From an uncultured Prevotellaceae bacterium (GTDB lineage: Bacteria > Bacteroidota > Bacteroidia > Bacteroidales > Bacteroidaceae), in NCBI GenBank assembly GCA_949295905.1, contig CASFNA010000011.1:1-64000 (forward strand): DNA of 64,000 nucleotides, written 5' to 3'. Shown piece by piece: positions 8,237 through 16,600 of the stretch (position 1 is its first letter; every line of letters starts with the position of its first letter). Below the pieces are notes generated by a model that was given only the letters and a program-made list of their open reading frames with translations, ran no database searches and was not told the origin of the DNA. The position numbers and the translations under genes are program-made.

Positions 8237-9057
8237 AAGTTAATCCATTTGTTGTTAACTACTTGCATACGTCTGAATACGCGGTAAGAGAGACACCAGT
8301 TAGCTACCGCAACGGCCATGAGCAGCGTGCCGACGGCGTAGAACGCGGCGTTGTTCGAGCTGTCCATTACCGCTCGGTCGACATCAACCCTTGCGCCGCT
8401 TACCACTACCGCAAGGGCAATGAACAGCACTATGTGTACTGCCGAGGTGATAACAAACTGGTAACGGCGCAGCAGCGTGCCGCCGAGTATGTACAGAGAC
8501 TGCGCCCCAATGACCCATCCTATGGCCGTAAAGGTTACTCCCGGAGTGTATGCCGGGGTTGAGCCAGCCAGCATCAAGCCGGTACTTGTGTCGGTGAACA
8601 GCAGCCGCAGGAAGTCGGGGATGGTGCAGCCCATGTAGTCGACGCCTGCCACCAAGCACGTCAGTATGCGCAGCGTGTCGGCCACGCAGTATGAAACCAC
8701 ACCTACAACCATCGTCCCCAGCGTTACGCCGAGCCAGCGCACGAGGTACTTTTCAAGGTCGGTGGCCGGCAGCATCTTCACCTTTATGCACTGCTCCTTT
8801 GTCTTCATGTCGGCGAAAATCCATGTCCCGGCGATGATGAGGACAACCAGGTAGACCACCGTACACAGCTCGACGGAGTGCATCAGGCGGCCTTCGTCCA
8901 GCGTTTCGGCACCCTTCAGGCATGGATAGAGCCACCCGAACATGGGGAAGAGGTAGCCGAACGACAGCCCTGCGGCGAACGACAGCACGCTCTTCATGCT
9001 CATTCCGCACTGCCACCGGGCTGTTTTTGCGAAGCGTTTTATATCGAAATTGCTCAT
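8233..9057 (-). CDS. Membrane protein, first-from-GntR of three paralogues
   Basis: A 274-residue integral membrane protein with about six helices. It shares with the genes at 9463-10290 and 10672-11499 the opening SNFDIKRF, a central MKTKEQ...KMLPATDLEK motif after helix 2, and the C-terminal motif RRMQVVNNKW. I do not recognise a characterised family, but the LPATDLEK motif resembles Bacteroidetes ABC-2-like permease subunits. With the nearby ATPase (11671-12489) these proteins would make a YtrB/YtrC-like transporter. This is the most diverged of the three copies. It overlaps the GntR start by 4 bp. Confidence 0.75.
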   Translation of the reverse strand: MSNFDIKRFAKTARWQCGMSMKSVLSFAAGLSFGYLFPMFGWLYPCLKGAETLDEGRLMHSVELCTVVYLVVLIIAGTWIFADMKTKEQCIKVKMLPATDLEKYLVRWLGVTLGTMVVGVVSYCVADTLRILTCLVAGVDYMGCTIPDFLRLLFTDTSTGLMLAGSTPAYTPGVTFTAIGWVIGAQSLYILGGTLLRRYQFVITSAVHIVLFIALAVVVSGARVDVDRAVMDSSNNAAFYAVGTLLMAVAVANWCLSYRVFRRMQVVNNKWINL

Positions 9058-9100
9058 ATTCTTTTGGTTTTTAATGTCTGTTCTGTATGAGAAACCATCC

Positions 9101-9216
9101 TTGTAGGGACATAATTCATTATGTCCGCACGTTTCGTAAGAAACGTATTACGCTGACATTTATATATTTATACGCCCCTCCGTGGCGTGCGGACATAATG
9201 AATTATGTCCCTACAA
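9101..9216. mobile_element. MITE-like element, copy 1 (116 bp, 30-bp perfect terminal inverted repeats)
   Basis: The left arm 9101-9130 (TTGTAGGGACATAATTCATT...) is the exact reverse complement of the right arm 9187-9216. Inside is a small hairpin (GTTTCGTAAGAAAC). A second copy lies at 25402-25530. It has no coding capacity; such elements could be mobilised in trans, or be folded-RNA elements. Gap 9058-9462 contains this and a family A array, no gene. Confidence 0.85.
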
Positions 9217-9296
9217 AGGGTATTATGGTGTTCTAGTACATTTTCTTTTTACATGTATTACGTATATATTTGACTGCCAGTGTGTTACGCTCGGCA

Positions 9297-9386
9297 TTGC
9301 AAAAGGTGGCCTTTTAGGCTGCAAAAGACGGCCTTTTGCGTTGTAAAACGCGGCCTTTTATATGGCGAAAGGCGGCCTTTTGCAAA
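9297..9386. repeat. Palindromic-unit array (family A), copy 4
   Basis: Four units with cores AAAAGGTGGCCTTTT, AAAAGACGGCCTTTT, AAAACGCGGCCTTTT and AAAGGCGGCCTTTT. The flank TTTGACTGCCAGTGTGTTAC precedes it. Confidence 0.85.
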
Positions 9387-9462
9387 CCCGTCGGCTGCCC
9401 TTGCCTTTTCACTTCCCGGCATTTTACCGTTTTACCTTTTTTCTTTTTTACCTTTATATCTC

Positions 9463-10290
9463 TCAAAGGTTCAGCCATTTGTTGTTGATTACCTGCATGC
9501 GTCGGAATATCTTGTATGACAAAATCCAGTCGGCTATGCCCCATGCGGTGAACACTGCTGCGCCAGTCCATATCAAAGGGATTGCCAGTTCGCGTGTTAT
9601 TTCATGGAAGGCACCTTCCGCTAAGTGTCTGAGTATTGGTACAGTGGCTATTCCCAAGACAAAGAGTGCAAGCGTGGTGAGCACGAACTGGCGGCGGCGC
9701 AGCAACGCTCCGCCAAGTATGTAGAATGAATGCACCCAGAAAATATATGCCACTGGCAGCGTGAGCATTGCGTATGCTTCGGCTGGACCCATGCCGATAA
9801 AGATGTAGCTGTAGTAATCGCTCGGGCCGATAAGCATCGAGTAGAACTCTGGAATGAGGCATCTTATTACGTCGATGCCCGTGATGAGGCTCAAAAGCAT
9901 GCGGAAAACGTCGGCCAGGCAGAATGCAACGTAAGCCATGAGCCACCACACCACGGTGGCGTAAAGCGCGCGGACGAGAAACTTCTCAAGGTCGGTCGCC
10001 GGCAGCATCTTGAACATTATGCGCTGCTCTTTTGTCTTCATGTTGTTGAAAAGCCAGCATCCGCCGATTATGGCTATGATGAAATAGATGCCCATGTCCA
10101 CCCTCATGGCAGTCATGAGGCTTATCAAGGTGGGTGTTTCGGAGTTTTTATAGATTACAAGCAGGTGCATGATGAACGGCACTGTGAATGCGAAGAACAT
10201 GACGGCGAAGTTCGTCAGCATTTCCTTTCGTGTCATCTTGGCCGACCAGAGCAGGGTCTTGCCGAAACGTTTTATGTCGAAGTTGCTCAT
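9463..10290 (-). CDS. Membrane protein, second of three paralogues
   Basis: A 275-residue multi-helix membrane protein opening MSNFDIKRFGKTLLWSAKMT. It carries MKTKEQRIMFKMLPATDLEK after the second helix and ends RRMQVINNKWLNL. It is close to the 10672-11499 protein along its length, so this is a recent tandem duplication. The gaps before and after it each hold a family A array. Function is not established; a permease subunit for the neighbouring ATPase is the simplest reading. Confidence 0.75.
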   Translation of the reverse strand: MSNFDIKRFGKTLLWSAKMTRKEMLTNFAVMFFAFTVPFIMHLLVIYKNSETPTLISLMTAMRVDMGIYFIIAIIGGCWLFNNMKTKEQRIMFKMLPATDLEKFLVRALYATVVWWLMAYVAFCLADVFRMLLSLITGIDVIRCLIPEFYSMLIGPSDYYSYIFIGMGPAEAYAMLTLPVAYIFWVHSFYILGGALLRRRQFVLTTLALFVLGIATVPILRHLAEGAFHEITRELAIPLIWTGAAVFTAWGIADWILSYKIFRRMQVINNKWLNL

Positions 10291-10312
10291 TGTCCGTTGT
10301 TTTTTATTTTCA

Positions 10313-10372
10313 GAAGTTAAAGGAGTTAAAGAAGTTATCGCTCCCTTCGGTCGCTCGGAAGTTAAAGCCGTT
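10313..10372. repeat. Inverted repeat (family I)
   Basis: GAAGTTATCGCTCCCTTCGG followed by its degenerate complement (GGAAGTTAAAGCC). A close relative is at 12512-12553, and the direct repeats at 190-305 belong to the same family in the other orientation. Confidence 0.65.
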
Positions 10373-10400
10373 ACCTTATATTATCAGTTTCCATCTGCGT

Positions 10401-10453
10401 TCCCTCCCTCGGGAGGGTTAGGGAGGGGCTTCCCTTTGGTTAGGGAGGGGCTT
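10401..10453. repeat. G-rich hairpin element with duplicated tail (family F)
   Basis: CCCTCCCTCGGGAGGG hairpin followed by two copies of TTAGGGAGGGGCTTC. Gap 10291-10671 contains this, a family I repeat and a family A array, no gene. Confidence 0.6.
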
Positions 10454-10505
10454 CTCTCTTTTGGTGTTCTGTATGTTGCTGATTGTCAGCGTGCTACATT
10501 CGGCG

Positions 10506-10595
10506 TTGCAAAAGGTGCCCTTTTGGCCTGCAAAAGACGGTCTTTTGCGTTGTAAAAGACGGCCTTTTACACGGTGAAAGGCGGCCTTTTGCAAA
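10506..10595. repeat. Palindromic-unit array (family A), copy 5
   Basis: Four units, preceded by the flank GCTGATTGTCAGCGTGCTAC (10478-10497). Confidence 0.85.
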
Positions 10596-10671
10596 CCGGT
10601 AGGTTTCCCTTGTCCTTCCACTTCCCGGCATATGGATTCTTCACTCTTCACTTTTCACTCTTCACTTAGCC

Positions 10672-11499
10672 TTACAGGTTCACCCATTTGTTGTTGATTA
10701 CCTGCATGCGGCGGAATATTTTGTAGGACAACACCCAGTCGGCCACGCCCCAGAGGGCGAACACCGCCGCGCCCGTCCACGCCAGGGGGACAAACATTGA
10801 GCGTGCGATATGCTGGTCGATGTCGTCTACAAAGCCTACGAACAGCGGCAAGAAAGCCATTCCGATGATGAAGTGCGCCAGCGTGGTGAACACGAACTGC
10901 CGCCTGCGGAACAGCGCGCCGCCCAGTATGTAGAACGAATACAGCCAGAATAGCCAGGCGTATGCCAGCGCAAGGATTGAGCAGGCTTCGGCCATGGTCA
11001 TGCCGTCAACGTTGAAGGTGTAGTACTCGCTCGTGCCGAGAAGTATCGAGGCGAACTCCGGGATGACGCATTTCACCACGGGGATGCCGGCCACGAGGCT
11101 TACGAGCATACGGAAAACGTCGGCCGCGCAGAACGCGATGAAGGCCATGACCCACCACACCACGGTGACGTAAAGCGCGCGGGCGACAAACTTCTCAAGG
11201 TCTGTCGCGGGCAGCATCTTGAACGTCAGTCGCTGCTCTTTTGTCTTCATGTTGCTGAAAAGCCAGCATCCGCCAATTACGGTGATGATGAAGTATATCA
11301 CGAGGCAGAACTGCATGGCGCTCAATAGGCTGCCTGCCGCGTGGATTTCGTCGGTGCGGTAGCTCGAGAGCAGGTGTATCAGGAACGGTATGAACATGGC
11401 GAAAAACATGCTGCCCATGTTCGTAAGCATCTCTTTCTTAGTCATCTGGGCAGACCAGAGGAGCACTTTGCCGAAGCGGTTTATGTTGAATTTTGTCAT
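10672..11499 (-). CDS. Membrane protein, third of three paralogues
   Basis: A 275-residue membrane protein with the shared features of its two neighbours: opening TKFNINRFGKVLLWSAQMTK, central MKTKEQRLTFKMLPATDLEK, and end RRMQVINNKWVNL. About six membrane helices are visible. It lies directly downstream of the YtrB-like ATPase (11671-12489) on the same strand, so it is the copy most likely to be the original partner. No characterised family recognised. Confidence 0.75.
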   Translation of the reverse strand: MTKFNINRFGKVLLWSAQMTKKEMLTNMGSMFFAMFIPFLIHLLSSYRTDEIHAAGSLLSAMQFCLVIYFIITVIGGCWLFSNMKTKEQRLTFKMLPATDLEKFVARALYVTVVWWVMAFIAFCAADVFRMLVSLVAGIPVVKCVIPEFASILLGTSEYYTFNVDGMTMAEACSILALAYAWLFWLYSFYILGGALFRRRQFVFTTLAHFIIGMAFLPLFVGFVDDIDQHIARSMFVPLAWTGAAVFALWGVADWVLSYKIFRRMQVINNKWVNL

Positions 11500-11515
11500 G
11501 GTTGTAAGTTTTTTA

Positions 11516-11673
11516 GAGCCCCTCCCTGCCTCCCCATGAGGGGAGGGGACGTGGTCGGGGGTTGTTGTAGGTGGATTTGACGGGCCGGATAAGCCCGATG
11601 AGCCTGATTGGAAGAGGCCACCGGCAAGGCATATCGCCTGCTCCTCCCCTGACGGGGAGGCCGGGAGGGGCTA
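11516..11673. repeat. Inverted pair of G-rich elements (family F) with family J words between
   Basis: An element at 11516-11549 (GAGCCCCTCCCTGCCTCCCC) and an inverted copy at 11640-11672. The second overlaps the TAG stop codon of the ATPase gene. Between them lie words of the GGCCGGATAAGCCCGATGAG type. Confidence 0.65.
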
Positions 11674-12489
11674 CAACGCCCTGCGTGTCACTGCGTTGAA
11701 CAGCAGTTCCAGGTTGAGCTGTGTGTCCTCGTCGCCCTCGCGTTTGCGTGTGATGACGGCGTTGCCCTGTACCGACGGCTCGGCGTAGAGCACGTCGTCG
11801 GCAGGCTCTCCAAGTGAACGGTACTCGAAGTTGTACTTCTTGCAGATGTCGGCGACCGACGCGTCGAGCAGTATTTCGGAGCGGTCGAGCATCACGATGT
11901 GGTCGAGCAGCGACTCTACGTCGTGCACCTGGTGGGTGGATATTACCATAGTGCGGTCGTCGCTCATGTTGTTTGCCACCACGCGGCGGAACTGGCTCTT
12001 CGACGGAATGTCCAGTCCGTTGGTCGGTTCGTCCATAAGCAGCAGCTTGGTGTTGGCCGCTAAGGCGAAGCTCATGTACACTTTCTTCTTCTGTCCCATG
12101 GAAAGCTCCTTCAGGTGGATGTCCGGCGTAAGCTCGAAGTCGCGCAGGCAGCTTTCCAATACCTCGCGGCTGAAGCGCGGATAGAACGGCTGGTTGAGCC
12201 TGACATAGGCTTCGAGGGTCATCGGGGCGAGGTCAAACTCCTCGGGAACGAGGAATATTTCCTCAAGCGTCTCGGCCTGGTGGCGCTGCGTATCGACACC
12301 GTCAACGGTTATGGTGCCGGCCGTGCGGCGCAGCATACCGCTTATAAGGTAGAGCAGGGTAGACTTGCCCGTGCCGTTCTTGCCCAAGAGTCCGTAGATG
12401 TTGTTGTCCTCGAGGTTGAGGCTGAAGTTGTCGAATACGTACTGCTTCGCGCCCTGGTACTTGTATTTCAGGTTCTCGATGTGTATCAT
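11671..12489 (-). CDS. ABC transporter ATP-binding protein, YtrB-like
   Basis: A 272-residue ATPase: Walker A GLLGKNGTGKST at about residues 34-45, an atypical signature LSMGQKKKVYMSFAL in place of LSGGQ, Walker B LLLMDEPTNGLD, and a switch histidine in VISTHQ. The group is the ABC-2/CcmA-like class found with GntR-YtrA regulators. Its membrane partners are presumably the three paralogues downstream. The methionine-containing signature is seen in several relatives and need not mean loss of activity. Confidence 0.9.
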   Translation of the reverse strand: MIHIENLKYKYQGAKQYVFDNFSLNLEDNNIYGLLGKNGTGKSTLLYLISGMLRRTAGTITVDGVDTQRHQAETLEEIFLVPEEFDLAPMTLEAYVRLNQPFYPRFSREVLESCLRDFELTPDIHLKELSMGQKKKVYMSFALAANTKLLLMDEPTNGLDIPSKSQFRRVVANNMSDDRTMVISTHQVHDVESLLDHIVMLDRSEILLDASVADICKKYNFEYRSLGEPADDVLYAEPSVQGNAVITRKREGDEDTQLNLELLFNAVTRRAL

Positions 12490-12511
12490 TTTGTTTGAAT
12501 TTATAGAATTT

Positions 12512-12553
12512 ACAGAAGTTATCGCTCCATTCGGTCGCTAAGAAGTTAAAGCC
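12512..12553. repeat. Inverted repeat (family I)
   Basis: ACAGAAGTTATCGCTCCATT and its degenerate complement, the close relative of 10313-10372. It lies just upstream of the ATPase start. Confidence 0.6.
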
Positions 12554-12655
12554 GGATGCCTTTCCTTCAGGCTTTGTTTTGTTGTAGAGAGAGTTATGGC
12601 ATACACTTTGGAAAGCATCTGGCTTTAACTGCTCCAACCACTTTTTACCGCTCGG

Positions 12656-13144
12656 CTACTCTGTCTTTTCCGCCATCAGTCCGGCGTCTTGCGGCATCAT
12701 TACCAGCATGTTGTCTGCGATTGCGGCCGGTGTGCCGTCCTCGGCCAGGTCGTAGACCGTCACCGACATAACGCCTGTCGTCTCCATGCGGTACTCGGTG
12801 CGCTCTGTGGCGCGGTCGTAGGCCTTTGTCTTGCCGTTCCACAGGCTGCGCTCCAGCGTGTAGCCGTCGGCTGAGTAGGTGTAGGTGAGGCGGCTTTCGG
12901 GCGTCATGCGGCCCGTTGATGCGTTGCGGCGCAGGGTCTCTTTCGCGGTGACACGCCCCTCGGCGTCATACTCGTAGCGGTATTCCAGTTTGCCGCTGAG
13001 GCTGTTGCCCACCTTGTCATATACATACATGGTCTTTACCTGACCGTTCTCCACGTCTGCGTTATAGCAGTATTGCGAGTTGAGGTTACCTGTTGAGTTG
13101 AGGTACATTGCCATGATTGTGGCGGCTGTGATGATAGTTCCCAT
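12656..13144 (-). CDS. DUF3836-like hypothetical protein
   Basis: A 162-residue protein with a weak hydrophobic N-terminus (GTIITAATIMAMYL) followed by beta-strand repeats of the YEYDAEGRVTAKETL type, resembling DUF3836 proteins of Bacteroides (and loosely RHS/YD repeats). A secreted or periplasmic location is likely but the signal is short, and the true start could be elsewhere. It is the first gene after the promoter and operator at 13199-13255. Function unknown. Confidence 0.7.
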   Translation of the reverse strand: MGTIITAATIMAMYLNSTGNLNSQYCYNADVENGQVKTMYVYDKVGNSLSGKLEYRYEYDAEGRVTAKETLRRNASTGRMTPESRLTYTYSADGYTLERSLWNGKTKAYDRATERTEYRMETTGVMSVTVYDLAEDGTPAAIADNMLVMMPQDAGLMAEKTE

Positions 13145-13198
13145 AATTGTTAAAGTCTTTAAATTGTCAATATTTGTATTTGTCGTTTCTTGCTTCGT

Positions 13199-13222
13199 AG
13201 TGTACTATTGTTGTAGTACACT
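13199..13222 (-). promoter_or_regulatory. Perfect inverted-repeat operator, probably bound by the YtrA-like GntR regulator
   Basis: AGTGTACTA, a 6-bp spacer, then TAGTACACT: a perfect 9-bp inverted repeat. It starts one base downstream of the -7 box TACATTTG on the minus strand, so it covers the expected transcription start, a classical repressor position. YtrA-type regulators are known to bind inverted repeats of the GTGTA...TACAC form. Assignment to the GntR gene at 7886-8236 is inferred from the shared series. Confidence 0.75.
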
Positions 13223-13223
13223 G

Positions 13224-13255
13224 CAAATGTAAGGCGATAATACATTACTTGCAAG
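13224..13255 (-). promoter_or_regulatory. Bacteroidetes-type promoter for the minus-strand ABC series
   Basis: Read on the minus strand: CTTG, 20 bases, TACATTTG. This fits the Bacteroidetes consensus TTTG-N19/21-TAnnTTTG. It lies about 80 bp upstream of the DUF3836-like start. Confidence 0.7.
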
Positions 13256-13392
13256 TTTTTCGGCGAAAAAATGCAAGAAAAGGCACGTTTTTAACTTGTG
13301 TTTACAATAGTCAGGTAAATATCGGCTGATTGTAAACAGATTTTAAGATAACGGCTGACAGGCGTGCCGTCAGTTGCAGTCCGTTTTTCAAG

Positions 13393-13474
13393 AGGCGGCA
13401 TTTTACCTTGCAAAAGGCCGTCTTTTGGTCGCTAAAAGGCCGCCTTTTGCAGGCTAAAAGACGGCATATTGGAA
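13393..13474. repeat. Palindromic-unit array (family A), copy 6
   Basis: Four units ending in the CATATTGG variant. The flank (GTTGATAGTCAATGGGTTAC) follows at about 13480, so it is in reverse orientation. It lies between divergent transcription units; apart from the promoters and operator listed, the 551-base gap 13145-13695 holds nothing else that I can identify. Confidence 0.8.
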
Positions 13475-13633
13475 AGGCGTTGATAGTCAATGGGTTACAA
13501 AGTGGTGATGATGTGTGTTAAAACCGGCCTGCTGACATGGTGCTTTTGATGCGCCGCAAGGTGGCGAAAAGCCAAAAATGCGGCATAAAAAGCGTTTTTC
13601 AGGCCAAGCCGTCCGTATGTCGGAAAAATTTAG

Positions 13634-13641
13634 TAAGTTTG
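13634..13641 (+). promoter_or_regulatory. Possible -7 box for purL
   Basis: TAAGTTTG fits TAnnTTTG, 55 bp upstream of the chosen purL start. No convincing TTTG is present 19-21 bp upstream, so this is tentative. Confidence 0.4.
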
Positions 13642-13695
13642 CACCTATTATATAAATATACGCGAGGCAAACAACAATATAAACGACATAAAGGT

Positions 13696-16600
13696 ATGAT
13701 ACTTTTTTTCAAGACCCCTACGGAAAGCGTGATTGCAACCGAGGTTGACCATCAGCTTTCGCAAGAAGAAGTCAAAGAACTGTGCTGGCTGTACGGTGAC
13801 GCAACGCTCATCGAGGCCGACAGCATCGACGGATGCTTTGTAGGCCCGCGCCGCGAGATGGTTACGCCGTGGAGCACGAACGCCGTTGAAATCACCCAGA
13901 ACATGAACCTGAAGGGTATTTCGCGCATAGAGGAGTATTTCCCGGTAAGCTCGAAGGACGCCGACCACGACCCTATGCTTCAGCGCATGTACGAAGGGCT
14001 GGACCAGACGGTGTTCACCGTCAACCACAAGCCCGAGCCTATAAAGCACGTTGACAACCTGGAGGAGTACAACGAGCAGGAAGGCCTGGCCCTCTCGCCC
14101 GAGGAAATAGAGTATCTGCACAAGATAGAGAAGGAGCTGGGACGGCCTCTGACCGACTCGGAAATCTTTGGCTTCGCCCAAATCAACTCCGAGCACTGCC
14201 GCCACAAAATATTCGGCGGCGTGTTCATCATCGACGGCAAGGAGATGGAATCGTCGCTCTTCAGCATGATTAAGAAGACGACAAAAGAGAATCCACACCA
14301 AATATTGAGCGCGTACAAGGACAACGTGGCTTTCTCGCAAGGCCCTGTCATCGAGCAATTCGCGCCCGAAGACCAGTCAACATCCGACTGGTTCAAGGTT
14401 AAGGACATAGAGAGCGTCATCTCGCTGAAGGCCGAGACGCACAACTTCCCTACCACCGTGGAGCCTTTCAACGGCGCGGCTACGGGCACGGGAGGCGAAA
14501 TCCGCGACCGCATGGGCGGCGGCACAGGCTCTTGGCCCATCGCAGGAACGGCGGTGTACATGACGGCTTACCCGAGACTGAAGGAAGAAGGTGCGCCGAC
14601 AAGAGACTGGGAGAACATCCTGCCCGTGCGCAAGTGGCTCTACCAGACGCCGGAGCAAATCCTCATAAAGGCGTCTAACGGTGCGTCGGATTTCGGCAAC
14701 AAGTTCGGCCAACCGCTGATTTGCGGTTCGGTGTTGACCTTCGAGCACAAGGAGGGCGACGAGAAGTACGCCTACGACAAGGTCATCATGCTGGCCGGAG
14801 GAGTGGGCTACGGCACCAAGCGCGACTGCCTGAAGAAAGAGCCTAAGAAGGGAAACAAGGTGGTGGTAGTCGGCGGCGACAACTACCGCATCGGCCTCGG
14901 CGGCGGCAGCGTGTCGTCGGTTGACACCGGCCGGTACTCTAACGGCATAGAGCTGAACGCCATACAACGCGCCAATCCCGAGATGCAGAAGCGCGCATAC
15001 AACCTTGTGCGCGCCCTGTGCGAGGAAGATGTCAACCCCGTTGTCAGCATCCACGACCACGGTTCGGCAGGCCACGTCAACTGTCTGTCGGAACTTGTCG
15101 AGGAGTGCGGCGGCCAAATAGACATGACAAAGCTGCCCATCGGCGACAAGACGTTGTCGAGCAAGGAAATCATAGCCAACGAGAGCCAGGAGCGAATGGG
15201 CCTGCTCATCGACGAGAAGCACATCGAGCACGTGCGCAAAATAGCCGAACGCGAGCGCGCTCCGCTGTATGTTGTCGGCGAAACCACGGGCGACGCCCAC
15301 TTCAGTTTTGTGCAGGGCGACGGCGTTAAGCCGTTCGACCTCGACGTGGCGCAGATGTTCGGCCACTCGCCCAAGACCTACATGAGGGACAACACGGTTG
15401 AACGCCATTATGAAAACGTTAGCTATTCACATGCGAACGCAGGCAAGACGCTCGATGAATACGTAGGCCGCGTGCTCCAGTTGGAGGCCGTTGCCTGCAA
15501 GGATTGGCTTACGAACAAGGTTGACCGAAGCGTAACGGGCAAGATAGCGCGCCAGCAATGCCAGGGCAAACTTCAGCTTCCGCTCTCCGATTGCGGCGTT
15601 GTAGCCCTTGATTACCGCGGCCATAAGGGCATAGCTACTGCCCTCGGACACGCTCCGCAGGCCGGATTGGCATCGCCGGAGGCAGGCAGCGTGCTCTCGG
15701 TTGCAGAGTCGTTGACCAACATTGTGTGGGCTCCGCTTGAGGAAGGGCTCGACAGCGTGAGCCTGTCGGCCAACTGGATGTGGCCCTGCCGTTCGCAGGA
15801 AGGCGAGGATGCGCGCCTCTACAGCGCGGTGAAAGCACTCTCCGACTTCTGCTGCGCAATAAAAGTCAATGTGCCGACGGGCAAAGATTCCTTGTCGATG
15901 AGCCAGCAATATCCTGACGGACAGAAGATTATCAGCCCGGGAACGGTCATCGTAAGCAGCGGCGGACAGGTGTCTGACGTGCGCAAGGTGGTGTCTCCCG
16001 TTGTGGTGAACGACCACAAGTCGTGGCTTTACCACATAGATTTCTCTTACGACGAGCTGCGCCTCGGCGGCTCGGCTTTCGCCCAGTCGCTCGGCAAGGT
16101 GGGCGATGACGTGCCTACGGTGAAGAACCCCGACTACTTCCGTAACGCCTTCAACACGCTTCAGGAGCTTGTGAAGAATGGCTGGCTAATGGCCGGCCAC
16201 GACATCAGCGCGGGCGGAATGGTGACCACTTTGCTTGAAATGTGCTTTGCAAACACTGAAGGTGGACTTGACATCAGCCTCGACAAGTTCGACTGCGAGG
16301 ACATTGTGAAGATGCTCATGGCCGAGAACCCCGGCGTAATAGTACAGGTGTCGGAGCGTCACAGGCTCGACTTCGAGGACTTGATGGACGACAACGGCGT
16401 ATGCTACGCTTGCATAGGACGGCCCGACACGTCGTCGCGCAAGCTCAAAATCAGCAAAGGCAAGTTCACGCATGAGTTCTACATTGACGCTATGCGCGAC
16501 GTTTGGTACAAGACTTCATACCTGCTCGACCGCGACCAGAGCATGAACGGCCGCGCCGAAGCTCGCTGTGACAACTACAAGAAGCAGCCCGTTGTGATGA

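Noticed and set aside
13537..13695. N-terminal extension of PurL
   Set aside because: The 53 extra residues include the putative promoter and do not resemble PurL; MILFFKTP is the usual beginning.
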